DNA of 46,844 nt from an uncultured Collinsella sp. (GTDB lineage Bacteria > Actinomycetota > Coriobacteriia > Coriobacteriales > Coriobacteriaceae), in the NCBI GenBank assembly GCA_900542635.1, contig UQOJ01000010.1:1-46844 (forward strand), read 5' to 3'. The notes under the pieces were generated by a model. That model was given only the letters and a program-made list of their open reading frames with translations. It did not search any database and had not been told where the DNA came from. The position numbers and the translations under genes are program-made. Positions within the stretch are counted from its first letter, which is position 1. Every line of letters starts with the position of its first letter. Below are positions 23,090 through 31,710 of the stretch, one piece after another.

Positions 23090-23216
23090 GCGAAGCAGTC
23101 TGGCTTGGGGCGCGAGGCGGTTCGCCCGCGCGTCCTATACAGTAATGTCCCTTGCCCAGGATTCCCACCTGGTTCCCTCCGCAAGCCAGCGCGGGCTGTG
23201 CGGGCGCCGCGCCAGT
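23090..23216 (-). ncRNA. Cobalamin riboswitch upstream of cbiK-transporter operon
   Basis: Read on the minus strand, the region carries cobalamin aptamer hallmarks in the right order. These are GGGAACC-AGGTGGGAATCCTGG (about 23155-23177), the conserved ACTGTA (23138-23143) after a GGGACATT segment, a GC-rich stem, and the B12-box-like AGCCAGACTGC (23095-23105). The 5' part (23178-23216) holds GC-rich helices. It lies about 125 bases before cbiK and should shut down cbiK and the transporter when adenosylcobalamin is plentiful. Confidence 0.85.
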
Positions 23217-23259
23217 CATTTCCTTTTATCCGATTGTCATATGCTCGTTGCCGAAACTT

Positions 23260-23424
23260 TTACTATGATAGTGGGCACTTGTGAACGTGTCAAAGCCAGG
23301 GCGGGCGGCATTGCGCCTCCTGCCTGCGTATTTGCGCCGATTGCCGCCGCAGGCGCCGTGTTTTGTCCGCTGCGCGAATGGCGGCGTAAACGGTTGCGAT
23401 GAGAAACGGGAAGGGAAGGCTCGG
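23260..23424 (+). promoter_or_regulatory. Leader of the cobamide biosynthesis operon
   Basis: The 200 or so bases between the riboswitch and cbiF hold the divergent promoters and the leader of the rightward operon, but no clear -35/-10 pair. GCCTGCG (near 23331) can pair with CGCAGGC (near 23351), just before GTGTTTTG, a possible weak terminator. No complete cobalamin aptamer is seen on this strand, although a short AAAGCCAGG box-like stretch occurs near 23294. Confidence 0.35.
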
Positions 23425-24216
23425 ATGATTCATATCGTTGGCGCGGGCTCGGGCGCCGCCGACCTTATCACGCTGCGCGGGGCGCGCCTTCTGCGCGCGG
23501 CCGACGTGGTCGTTTGGGCGGGGAGCCTTGTGAACCCCGAGCTGCTCGCCGAGTGCAAGGAATCCTGCGTCGTCTACGACAGCGCGCACATGACCTTGGA
23601 GGAAGTGCTCGACGTGATGTGCGCGGCGGATGCACGGGGCGAGGAAGTGGTGCGCCTGCACACGGGCGACCCGTGCCTGTACGGCGCCATCCAGGAGCAG
23701 ATGGACGCGCTCGACGCGCGCGGCGTGGACTACGAGGTGGTGCCCGGCGTGTCGAGCTTTTGCGGTGCCGCGGCGGCGCTTCGCCAGGAATACACGCTGC
23801 CGGGAATCAGCCAGTCGGTCGTGATCACGCGGCTTTCCGGGCGCACCCCCATGCCCGCGGGCGAGGGCATGCGCACCATGGCGGAAAGCGGCTCGACTAT
23901 GGTCATCTTCTTGAGCTCGGGTATGCTCGCCGAGCTTTCCGCCGAGCTTTTGGCCGCGGGCCGCAGCTCCGACGAGCCGGCGGCGCTCGTGTACAAGGCG
24001 ACCTGGCCTGAGGAGCGCGTGGTGCGCTGCACAGTGGGCACGCTCGCCGATGCGGGTGCGCGAGAGGGCATCGACCGCACGGCGCTCGTGGTGGTGGGCC
24101 GCGTGCTCGGAGCTCGCGGCGGGCTTGCGCACGACGGCGCGCAAGCGGAGTCGTACGAGCGCAGCAAGCTTTACGACCCTTCCTTTGCCACGGGGTATCG
24201 GAAGGCGAGCAGCTAG
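23425..24216 (+). CDS. cbiF: Cobalt-precorrin-4 C11-methyltransferase CbiF (CobM)
   Basis: The 263-residue tetrapyrrole methyltransferase uses SAM to methylate C-11. The N-terminal VGAGSGAADLITLRGARLLRAADVVVWAGSLV has the CbiF-type pattern (a glycine loop and the WAGSLV segment), followed by LHTGDPCLYGAIQEQ and VPGVSSFCGAAAAL. ATG 23425 follows GGGAAGGGAAGG; earlier in-frame starts are unsupported. It opens a 17-gene operon in which nearly every start touches or overlaps the stop before it. Confidence 0.95.
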   Translation: MIHIVGAGSGAADLITLRGARLLRAADVVVWAGSLVNPELLAECKESCVVYDSAHMTLEEVLDVMCAADARGEEVVRLHTGDPCLYGAIQEQMDALDARGVDYEVVPGVSSFCGAAAALRQEYTLPGISQSVVITRLSGRTPMPAGEGMRTMAESGSTMVIFLSSGMLAELSAELLAAGRSSDEPAALVYKATWPEERVVRCTVGTLADAGAREGIDRTALVVVGRVLGARGGLAHDGAQAESYERSKLYDPSFATGYRKASS

Positions 24217-24217
24217 C

Positions 24218-25402
24218 GTGGCCTTCGAGCACTACATATATACCGGGACGACCCGCCTGCGCTGCGGCTATACCACGGGGAGCTGCGCCACGCTCGCGGC
24301 GAAGGCGGCCTGCGAGATGCTCTTGTCACGAAAGCCCGTCGGCCACGTGTCGATCGTCACCCCCGGCGGGCTGCCCGTCGAGACGGACGTGGTCGATGCA
24401 TGCATCGGCGAGGGGTGCGCCCAGTGCGCCGTGCAAAAGGACGCAGGCGACGATGCCGATGTGACCGACGGCGTGCTCGTGTACGCGCGCGTGGAACATG
24501 CGGGGTCGGGCACGGGCGCTGCGGGCAGCAAGGGCGTGCCCATGCGCGAATCGGAAGTTTCCGTCGATGGCGGCGTGGGCGTGGGGCGCGTGACGTTGCC
24601 CGGGCTCGAGCAGCCAGTGGGGGCGGCCGCCATCAACGCGACGCCGCGCGCGATGATCACTTCGGCGGTGCGCGAGGTGTGCGCCGCGCACGGCTTTTCT
24701 GGAAATATTGCTGTGACGATTTCGGTACCCGAGGGTGTTGCCCTTGCCGAAAAGACCTTCAACCCGCACCTGGGGATAGAGGGCGGCATCTCCATCCTGG
24801 GCACGACGGGCATCGTCGAGCCGCGCAGCCTCGCTGCCTTGCGCGACAGCATCGAGCTCGAGATCCGGCAGCATGCGGCTATGGGGCGGCGCGGAGTCGT
24901 GCTCACGCCCGGCAACTACGGCGAGCAGTTCATCTCGGGGCATTTTCACCTAAACGGAGCGCCGGTGGTCTTCATCTCCAACTTTGTGGGCGATGCGATT
25001 GATTGCTGCGTTCGCGAGGGATTTACCAATGTCCTTCTTGTGGGACACATCGGCAAGCTGGTGAAGGTCGCTGGCGGCATCATGGACACCCATTCGCGTA
25101 CCGCCGACTGCCGCGCGGAGATTCTGGCCGCCCACGCGGCCTTGGCCGGCGCGGGCGCGAAGACCGTGCGCGAGATCATGTCTTCGGTCACGACCACGGC
25201 GGCGCTCGAGGTAATCGAGGCCGCCGGCGTGGGGGACGCTGCGCGCGCCTCGCTCGCTGCGGCAACCGAGGACAGGTTGCGCCGCCGCGCGGCGGGCGCA
25301 TGCGATATCGCCGCGGTCGTGTTCGATGCCGGGCGCCGCGAGCTTTTCCGTACGTCGGGCGCCGATGCAGTTATCGGGGAATTGGGGGCGACGTATGAGT
25401 AA
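24218..25402 (+). CDS. cbiD: Cobalt-precorrin-5B C1-methyltransferase CbiD
   Basis: The 394-residue enzyme methylates C-1 after CbiG has opened the ring. It has the family start LRCGYTTGSCATLAAKAA, GLEQPVGAAAINATPRAMI, a central EGGISILGTTGIVEPRS and FISNFVGDAIDCCVREGFTNVLLVGHIGKLVK. Translation likely starts at GTG 24218, two bases after cbiF, which removes a spurious basic extension in the longer open frame. The 3' end overlaps cbiL by 8 bases. Confidence 0.95.
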   Translation: MAFEHYIYTGTTRLRCGYTTGSCATLAAKAACEMLLSRKPVGHVSIVTPGGLPVETDVVDACIGEGCAQCAVQKDAGDDADVTDGVLVYARVEHAGSGTGAAGSKGVPMRESEVSVDGGVGVGRVTLPGLEQPVGAAAINATPRAMITSAVREVCAAHGFSGNIAVTISVPEGVALAEKTFNPHLGIEGGISILGTTGIVEPRSLAALRDSIELEIRQHAAMGRRGVVLTPGNYGEQFISGHFHLNGAPVVFISNFVGDAIDCCVREGFTNVLLVGHIGKLVKVAGGIMDTHSRTADCRAEILAAHAALAGAGAKTVREIMSSVTTTAALEVIEAAGVGDAARASLAAATEDRLRRRAAGACDIAAVVFDAGRRELFRTSGADAVIGELGATYE

Positions 25403-26084
25403 AGGCGTGCTGTACGGGGTGGGAACGGGGCCTGGCGACCCCGAGCTGCTCACGATCAAGGCCGTCCGCACAATCGAATCGTGTCCGGTCATCGCCGCGC
25501 CGCAGACGGCGGACGGGGCCATGGTCGCGCTCGATATCGTGCGCGGCGCCGTCGACCTTACAGGCAAGACGGTGATCCCCGTGCGGTTCTCGATGACGCG
25601 CGACGCCGAGCGCCGCGCGGCCGAGCATGCCTCGCTTGTTCGCGAGCTTGTCGCGCACCTGGATGCGGCCCGCGACGTCGCGCTGCTGAACCTGGGGGAC
25701 CCTAGCATCTACGCCACCTTCCAGCGCATAGCGCCCGACGTGCGCGCCCGCGGGTTCGAGGCGCGCGCCATTCCCGGCGTGCCGAGCTTCTGCGCGGTCG
25801 CCGCGGCGCTCGAGCGCGACCTCACGCCCGAGATGTCGTCGCCTCTGCACATCGTGCCCGGCGGCTACGACGACGTGCGCCGCGCAATCGGCTGGCCGGG
25901 GACGAAGGTGGTCATGAAGGCGCGCCGCTCGCTTGCGGACACGAAGTGCATCCTTCGCGAGGAGGGCGCCTTCGACGGTGCCGAGCTCGTAGAGGACTGT
26001 GGGCTTCCGGGCGAGCGCGTGTACCGCTCGCTCGACGATGTGCCCGATCGGGGCAGCTACTTCTCGACGATGGTGGTGCGCTAG
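25395..26084 (+). CDS. cbiL: Cobalt-factor II / precorrin-2 C20-methyltransferase CbiL
   Basis: The 229-residue SAM-dependent enzyme performs the first ring methylation after cobalt insertion. The pattern GVGTGPGDPELLTIKAVRTIESCPVIAAP is that of CbiL/CobI, with LLNLGDPSIYATFQRI and IPGVPSFCAVAAAL further on. ATG 25395 lies inside the end of cbiD, and cbiG starts at the base after its stop. Confidence 0.95.
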   Translation: MSKGVLYGVGTGPGDPELLTIKAVRTIESCPVIAAPQTADGAMVALDIVRGAVDLTGKTVIPVRFSMTRDAERRAAEHASLVRELVAHLDAARDVALLNLGDPSIYATFQRIAPDVRARGFEARAIPGVPSFCAVAAALERDLTPEMSSPLHIVPGGYDDVRRAIGWPGTKVVMKARRSLADTKCILREEGAFDGAELVEDCGLPGERVYRSLDDVPDRGSYFSTMVVR

Positions 26085-27218
26085 ATGAGGGTTTCCTGCA
26101 TAGCGTTCACTGAGAGGGGGCATGCGTTGGCGGAGCGCACCGCACGTGCGCTTTCCGATTGCGTGCAGTCAGGTGAAGGTGACCCTAGCTGGGACGTTTC
26201 CGTTTCGCGCGGGTTCGGCGAGGGGAAGGCCGACCTGCGCGCATGGACGGCGCTCGCGTGGGAAGCGTCGGACGCGCTTCTGTTCGTGGGCGCGGCGGGC
26301 ATCGCCGTGCGGGCGATCGCGCCGCATGTCGCCTCGAAGGCAAACGATCCCGCGGTTGTGGCGATCGACGAGGCAGGGCGCTTTGCCGTCCCGCTTTTGT
26401 CGGGGCATTTGGGCGGTGCGAACGAGCTTGCGCAAACTGTGGCACGCGCGGCAGGAGCCATCCCCGTCATCACCACGGCGACCGACGTCCGCGGCGTGTG
26501 GGCGGTGGATACGTGGGCGCGCTGTGCGGGGCTCGCCGTTTCGAATCCCGAGGCCATCAAGCGAGTGTCGGCGCGGCTGCTTTCAGGCGGGCGCGTGGCG
26601 CTCTATTCCGACATGCCGATTTCGGGACAGCCGCCTGAGGGGGTTGACATTGCGTCCGACCGCGCTCGGGCCGATATCGTCGTGTCGCCGTTCGCCGGCG
26701 CGAATGCAGGTGCGACCGTTCGCGCGGCGGAGACAACGGGCAAGGTCGTGCCCGCCGCTGAGACGGGGAAGCCGGCGGGCGTGCGGGCGCAGGCGCCTGC
26801 GCCCGAGCCGCTTCGCCTTGTCGTGCCCTGCATCGTTGCGGGCATAGGGTGCCGTCGCGGTGCGTGCGCCGAAGCGATCGGGGAGGCGTTTCTTCTCGCG
26901 TGCGGGCAGGCGGGCATCTCGCCTTCGGCCGTGCGCGAGGCGGCGACGATCGACGTGAAGGCGCACGAGGAGGGTCTGCTCGCCTTCTGCCGCGCGCGCA
27001 ATATCCCGCTCGCGACGTATTCCGCAGAGGAGTTGTCGCAGGTCGAAGGCAGCGTTTCGCCATCTGATTTCGTGCGCGCGACGGTGGGGGTCGACAACGT
27101 GTGCGAGCGCGCGGCGCTCGCGGACGGGGGCAAACTTATCTTTCCGAAGCTCGCTCACGGCGGCGTGACCGTCGCGTTTTCCAAGGTAACTATCGAACTT
27201 TCGTTTAAGGAGCGGTGA
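26085..27218 (+). CDS. cbiG: Cobalt-precorrin-5A hydrolase CbiG
   Basis: The 377-residue protein opens the delta-lactone and releases the C-20 carbon as acetaldehyde. The N-terminal half has LLFVGAAGIAVRAIAPHV and PLLSGHLGGANELA; the C-terminal half has VAGIGCRRGACAEAIGEAF and SAEELSQVEGSVSPSDFV. Between them (about residues 200-240) is an Ala/Pro-rich linker. The start ATG 26085 directly follows the cbiL stop, and its own stop overlaps the cbiH start. Confidence 0.94.
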   Translation: MRVSCIAFTERGHALAERTARALSDCVQSGEGDPSWDVSVSRGFGEGKADLRAWTALAWEASDALLFVGAAGIAVRAIAPHVASKANDPAVVAIDEAGRFAVPLLSGHLGGANELAQTVARAAGAIPVITTATDVRGVWAVDTWARCAGLAVSNPEAIKRVSARLLSGGRVALYSDMPISGQPPEGVDIASDRARADIVVSPFAGANAGATVRAAETTGKVVPAAETGKPAGVRAQAPAPEPLRLVVPCIVAGIGCRRGACAEAIGEAFLLACGQAGISPSAVREAATIDVKAHEEGLLAFCRARNIPLATYSAEELSQVEGSVSPSDFVRATVGVDNVCERAALADGGKLIFPKLAHGGVTVAFSKVTIELSFKER

Positions 27219-27961
27219 TGGGAAAGCTCTTCGTGGTGGGGATCGGCCCGGGCGGCCCCGACGGCATGACGATTGCGGCTCGGCGCGCGCTCGAGGCGGC
27301 CGACATCGTTGTGGGGTACACGAAATACGTGGAGCTCGCGCTCGCCGCCGTGCCCGACGTGGCGCATCTCGCGACGCCGATGATGCACGAGGTCGAACGG
27401 TGCCGCCTGGCGCTTTCGCGTGCGCAGAGCGGAGAAGCCGTGGCGCTCGTGTGCAGCGGTGACGCGGGCGTGTACGGCATGGCGAGCCCCGTGCTGGAGC
27501 TTGCGGAGGACTACCCCGATGTAGACGTGGAAGTTATCGCCGGGGCCACCGCGGCTCAGAGCGGGTCGGCGGTGCTCGGCGCCCCGCTTGCCCACGACTT
27601 CGCGGTCGTGTCGCTCTCCGACCTGCTCACGCCGTGGGAGGTCATCGAGCGCAGGCTCGCCGCCGTGGCGAGCGCCGACTTCTGCATCTGTTTGTACAAC
27701 CCGCGCAGCAGAAAGCGCGCCGACAGGCTCTCGCGCGCGGCGAAGATTATGCTCGAATGGAAGGCCCCCGACACGCTCTGCGGCTGGGTACGCAACATCG
27801 GGCGCGAGGGGCAGCAGTCGGGCATGTGCAGGCTCTCCGAGCTGGGGGAGCTCGACGCCGACATGTTCACCACCGTGTTCGTCGGCAACGCGGACACGAA
27901 GCGCGTGGGCGGCCGTATGGTCACGCCGCGCGGGTATCGGGAGATTCCATGCGAAAGGTAA
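27218..27961 (+). CDS. cbiH: Cobalt-precorrin-3 C17-methyltransferase CbiH (CobJ)
   Basis: The 247-residue methyltransferase makes the ring-contracting step in the anaerobic route. It shows FVVGIGPGGPDGMTIAARRALEAADIVVGYTKYV, LVCSGDAGVYGMASPVLE and DFCICLYNPRSRKRADRL, all typical of CbiH/CobJ. ATG 27218 overlaps the cbiG stop and has AAGGAG five bases upstream. It has no C-terminal extension of the kind that carries an iron-sulfur cluster in some CbiH60-type homologs. Confidence 0.95.
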   Translation: MGKLFVVGIGPGGPDGMTIAARRALEAADIVVGYTKYVELALAAVPDVAHLATPMMHEVERCRLALSRAQSGEAVALVCSGDAGVYGMASPVLELAEDYPDVDVEVIAGATAAQSGSAVLGAPLAHDFAVVSLSDLLTPWEVIERRLAAVASADFCICLYNPRSRKRADRLSRAAKIMLEWKAPDTLCGWVRNIGREGQQSGMCRLSELGELDADMFTTVFVGNADTKRVGGRMVTPRGYREIPCER

Positions 27962-29196
27962 CGATCATCGGGGCGGGGCCCGGAAACCCCGACTTGCTCT
28001 CGCGCGCGGCGCTCGACGCGATCGACATCGCCGACGTGGTCATCGGCGCTCATCGCGCGCTTGTCGGCATCGACGTGCCGCCCGGCGTGGTGAGATGCGA
28101 GCTCGTGAAGACGGCGGATATCGTCGCCGCGCTCACCGATGCGGCGTCGTGGCAGCGCGCCGTGGTCGTGATGACGGGCGATGTGGGGCTGTTCAGCGGC
28201 GCGCGCCGCCTGGTGGAGACGCTCTCCGGCGACGCGCAGGTGGACGTGTGCGTCATTCCCGGTATAAGCTCAGCGTCGTATCTCGCCGCGCGCCTCGCGC
28301 GTCCATGGCAGGATTGGCGCTTCGCGAGCGCTCACGGCGTGGCGTGCGACATCGTGGCCGAGGCCGAGCGCGCAGGTGAGCTCTTCCTCGTCACGTCGGG
28401 CGGGGAAGACCCCTCGCGGCTTTCGGGCGTGCTTGTGCAGGCGGGCTTCGGGGACGCGCGCGTGACGGTGGCCGAGCGCCTGTCGTACCCCGACGAGCGC
28501 ATCACCTGCGCGACCGCAAGTGAAATTGCAGGTCAGACGTTCGACGACTTGAACGTGATGCTTATCGAGTTCGCAGGCGGCGCCGCGAGCTCCCGCTGGC
28601 CGTACGCTTCCTCGGGCATTCCCGACGAGCTCTTCATCCGCGGCGACGTTCCCATGACCAAGCAGGAGGTGCGCGCCGTCGCGCTCGCAAAGCTGCGCCT
28701 TACCGCGACCGACACCGTGTGGGACGTCGGTGCCGGCACGGGGAGCGTGTCGATCGAGGCGGCGCTCGTCGCGCGAGCGGGGTCGGTATGGGCGGTCGAG
28801 CGCAACGCGGCCGGCGTGCGGCTCATCCGAGAGAACGCGGATGCATTCGGGTGCGGCAACGTGCGTGCGGTCCCCGGTGTCGCCCCCGAAGCGCTCGCGA
28901 AACTGCCCGTCCCCGACGCCGTTTTCGTCGGCGGGAGCGCGGGCGAGCTTCCCTCCATCGTGGAGGCGGCGCTCGAGAAGAACTCGCAGGTTCGCCTGTG
29001 CGTGCCATGCGTCACCGTTGAGACGCTCACCGAGGCGTGCACGCTCCTCTCGGGTTCGCGCTTTAAGGGGTTCGAGGCGTGCCAGGTGTCGGCCGCCCGC
29101 GCCGAGGCTGTAGGCTCGCACCATCTTATGAAGGCGCAAAACCCCGTGTTCCTCGTCAGTGCGCGTGGTGCAGGTGGGGAAGGCGGCGTCCGGTGA
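27949..29196 (+). CDS. cbiET: Fused CbiE-CbiT: C5- and C15-methyltransferase and decarboxylase (CobL-like)
   Basis: The 415-residue protein carries two enzymes. Residues 1-~205 are CbiE (VTIIGAGPGNPDLLSRAALDAI, MTGDVGLFSGARRLVE, IPGISSASYLAARL). Residues ~220-415 are CbiT, a Rossmann SAM methyltransferase (MTKQEVRAVALAKLRL, WDVGAGTGSVSIEAAL, VFVGGSAGELPSIVEAAL) that also removes the C-12 acetate carboxyl. Separate in Salmonella, the two are often fused elsewhere. ATG 27949 lies inside the end of cbiH. Confidence 0.95.
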   Translation: MRKVTIIGAGPGNPDLLSRAALDAIDIADVVIGAHRALVGIDVPPGVVRCELVKTADIVAALTDAASWQRAVVVMTGDVGLFSGARRLVETLSGDAQVDVCVIPGISSASYLAARLARPWQDWRFASAHGVACDIVAEAERAGELFLVTSGGEDPSRLSGVLVQAGFGDARVTVAERLSYPDERITCATASEIAGQTFDDLNVMLIEFAGGAASSRWPYASSGIPDELFIRGDVPMTKQEVRAVALAKLRLTATDTVWDVGAGTGSVSIEAALVARAGSVWAVERNAAGVRLIRENADAFGCGNVRAVPGVAPEALAKLPVPDAVFVGGSAGELPSIVEAALEKNSQVRLCVPCVTVETLTEACTLLSGSRFKGFEACQVSAARAEAVGSHHLMKAQNPVFLVSARGAGGEGGVR

Positions 29197-30575
29197 GCAC
29201 GACCATCCCGCGCTTCATGGTCGCTGCGCCCTCGAGCGGGAGCGGCAAGACGGTCGTAACGTGCGCGCTCCTGCGCGCGCTCGCGCGCCGCGGCCTCGCA
29301 TGTGCGGCCTTCAAATGCGGCCCCGACTACATCGACCCGCTCTTTCATCGCCGCGTCGTGGGTGCGCGCTCGGGCAACTTAGACGGCTTCTTCACCGACG
29401 CCCCGACGCTGCGCGCCCTGCTCGCACGCGGCGCCGCGGGCGCGGATGTCGCGGTGCTCGAGGGGGTCATGGGCTTCTACGACGGTATGGCGCCCGGTGT
29501 GGTCGACGCGAGCAGCTACCAGGTTGCGCGCGACACGGAAACGCCGGTCGTTTTAGTGGTGAACGGGCGCGGGGCGTCTTTATCGCTCGCCGCCGTAATC
29601 CGCGGCATCGCCGAGTTCCTGCCTTGTGCGAACGTGCGCGGCGTCGTGCTGAACAAGACGAGCGCCGCTGCCTGCGCCTACGCGGCGCCTGCGATCGAGA
29701 AGCACACGGGCGTCGCGGTTTTGGGTAATATCCCCGCCGACGAGGCGTTCTCGCTCGAAAGCCGGCATCTGGGGCTTGTGACCGCCGACGAAGTCGAGCA
29801 GCTCTCCGCGCGCATCGACAAGATGGCCGAGCTGGTGGAAAAGAGCGTCGACGTCGACCGCTTGCTCGAAATAGCGGCGACGGCACCCGATATCCGCGAG
29901 GAACCTTACCGGTTGGAGCCGATCGCGGGAGCGCGGCCCATCGTCGCCGTCGCGCGTGACGAGGCATTTTCGTTCTACTACGAGGAGAACCTGCGCGCGC
30001 TCGAGGACCTGGGTTGCGAGCTGGCCTTTTTCAGCCCCCTGTGTGATAGCGAGTTGCCCCGGGGGACAAGCGCCCTCTATCTGGGGGGCGGCTACCCGGA
30101 GCTCCATGCGCGGCAGCTCTCCGAGAACGCGCCGATGCGCGATGCGGTGCGGCGCGCGGTGGAATCCGGCATGCCGACGGTCGCCGAATGCGGTGGGTTT
30201 CTGTACCTGCAGCGCGAAATCGCCGATAGCGAGGGGCGGCGCTGGCCTGTTGCGGGCGCCCTTGAGGGCGCAAGCGAGAACGGGGGAAGGCTGTCCCATT
30301 TCGGGTACGTGGAGCTCACTTCCCAACGCGACGGGCTCTACGGGCCGCGCGGCACATGCATCCGCGCGCACGAGTTCCACTACTGGCAGTCCACCTGCCC
30401 GGGCGGCGACTTCTGGGCGCAGAAGCCCCGGCGCGACAAGGGCTGGCCGTGCATGACGGCCACCCCGTCCCTGGTGGCGGGCTTCCCGCATGTGTACTAT
30501 CCTGCTAACCCCGACGTTGCGCGCGCGTTCGCGTCTGCCGCGGCGTCGTTTGCAGAGAGGAAACGACATGGCTGA
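29193..30575 (+). CDS. cbiA: Cobyrinate a,c-diamide synthase CbiA
   Basis: The 460-residue enzyme amidates the a and c side chains with glutamine and ATP. The N-terminal dethiobiotin-synthetase-like ATPase has APSSGSGKTVVTCALLRAL and FKCGPDYIDPLFHRR; the C-terminal type-1-like glutaminase domain has LGGGYPELHARQL and the nucleophile segment VAECGGFLYLQ. The start is GTG 29193, overlapping the cbiET stop, with GGGGAAGG eight bases upstream. Confidence 0.95.
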   Translation: MSTTIPRFMVAAPSSGSGKTVVTCALLRALARRGLACAAFKCGPDYIDPLFHRRVVGARSGNLDGFFTDAPTLRALLARGAAGADVAVLEGVMGFYDGMAPGVVDASSYQVARDTETPVVLVVNGRGASLSLAAVIRGIAEFLPCANVRGVVLNKTSAAACAYAAPAIEKHTGVAVLGNIPADEAFSLESRHLGLVTADEVEQLSARIDKMAELVEKSVDVDRLLEIAATAPDIREEPYRLEPIAGARPIVAVARDEAFSFYYEENLRALEDLGCELAFFSPLCDSELPRGTSALYLGGGYPELHARQLSENAPMRDAVRRAVESGMPTVAECGGFLYLQREIADSEGRRWPVAGALEGASENGGRLSHFGYVELTSQRDGLYGPRGTCIRAHEFHYWQSTCPGGDFWAQKPRRDKGWPCMTATPSLVAGFPHVYYPANPDVARAFASAAASFAERKRHG

Positions 30576-31710
30576 AGCAACTGAAACCGCGCTTGCCTGC
30601 ATCCGCGAGGAAGTCGAGCGCGCGTTCTCGTCGGCGCCGGGCGCCGTGTTCGAAGCTGCGCTCTCCCGGATCGCGCCCGCAGACGAGTGCGCCCGTGCCG
30701 CCGCGTACGCCGCGTGGGACTCCATCGCGCACCCCTTGGGGGGATTGGGCGACTTTGAAGACGCCGTCGCGTGTATCGCCGCGGCTCAGGGGAGTGCCGA
30801 GGTGGCCGAGTTTCCCCGTGCGCTCGCGGTATTCTTCTCCGACAACGGGGTCGTTGCCGAAGGCGTGTCGCAAAGCGGGCAAGACGTGACGCGAGCCGTC
30901 GCGCGCAACATGTGCGAGGGGGCCACGAGCGCCTGCCGCATGGCGGCTTTCGCGGGTGCCGAGGTCGTGCCCGTCGACGTGGGTATGGCCCGGGGCATAG
31001 AAGACGCGCGCATGGTGCGCGCGAACGTGCGGCGGGGGAGCGGCAACATCGCGCACGGCTCCGCTATGTCTCGCGATGGGGCCGTGCGCGCGATCGAGGT
31101 CGGAATCGCCGTCGCGTGCGGGCTTGCCCGCGCCGGCGTGCGCCTTCTCGCCGCGGGCGAGATGGGCATCGGCAACACGACCACCTCGGCGGCGGTGGCC
31201 GCAGTGCTCATCCGGGCGGACGCGCGGAGCCTCGTCGGGCGCGGCGCGGGGCTCTCGGACGCCTCGCTCGCGCGCAAGCGCGACGTGGTCGAGCGCGCTA
31301 TCGACGCGAACTCGCCCGATCCCGCCGACCCGATCGACGTGCTCTCGAAGGTGGGCGGCTTCGACATCGCGGCGATGTGCGGCTTCTACCTGGGGGCCGC
31401 GGCCTCGAAGGCGCCGGCGCTCCTCGACGGGGTCATATCCTGCACGGCGGCCCTGTGCGCGGCGCGCCTGTGCCCCAACGCCTTGGGCTACCTCGTGGGC
31501 ACCCACGCATCAAGCGAACCCGCAAGCCAGGAGCTCCTTCGCGAGCTCGGCATAAAGGCACCCCTCGACGCAGGCATGCACTTGGGCGAGGGCGCGGGCG
31601 CCATGGCGTATCTGCCCCTTCTGGATTCGGCGCTGCGCGTGTACCGGGATGGGAAGACGTTCACGGCGACTGGCATGGCTGCTTACGAGCATTTCAAGGC
31701 CGGGAAATGA
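30568..31710 (+). CDS. cobT: NaMN:base phosphoribosyltransferase CobT
   Basis: The 380-residue enzyme activates the lower-ligand base (classically 5,6-dimethylbenzimidazole) by transferring phosphoribose from nicotinate mononucleotide. It has FSDNGVVAEGVSQSG, GEMGIGNTTTSAAV and, near the C-terminus, the segment LGEGAGAMAYLPLLDSAL that holds the catalytic glutamate. ATG 30568 overlaps the end of cbiA and has GAGAGGA upstream. No bluB or bza genes for making the base are in the window. Confidence 0.95.
   Translation: MAEATETALACIREEVERAFSSAPGAVFEAALSRIAPADECARAAAYAAWDSIAHPLGGLGDFEDAVACIAAAQGSAEVAEFPRALAVFFSDNGVVAEGVSQSGQDVTRAVARNMCEGATSACRMAAFAGAEVVPVDVGMARGIEDARMVRANVRRGSGNIAHGSAMSRDGAVRAIEVGIAVACGLARAGVRLLAAGEMGIGNTTTSAAVAAVLIRADARSLVGRGAGLSDASLARKRDVVERAIDANSPDPADPIDVLSKVGGFDIAAMCGFYLGAAASKAPALLDGVISCTAALCAARLCPNALGYLVGTHASSEPASQELLRELGIKAPLDAGMHLGEGAGAMAYLPLLDSALRVYRDGKTFTATGMAAYEHFKAGK

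Noticed and set aside
23280..23320. Second cobalamin riboswitch on the plus strand
   Set aside because: Only a short AAAGCCAGG box-like stretch is present; the conserved core and the ACTGT segment are missing.
30771..31706. N-terminal Arg-rich extension of the cobU frame, and similar extensions of cbiET, cobS, cbiB and cobA
   Set aside because: In GC-rich DNA frames stay open by chance. The starts chosen touch the previous stop and give family-length proteins without the Arg-rich parts.
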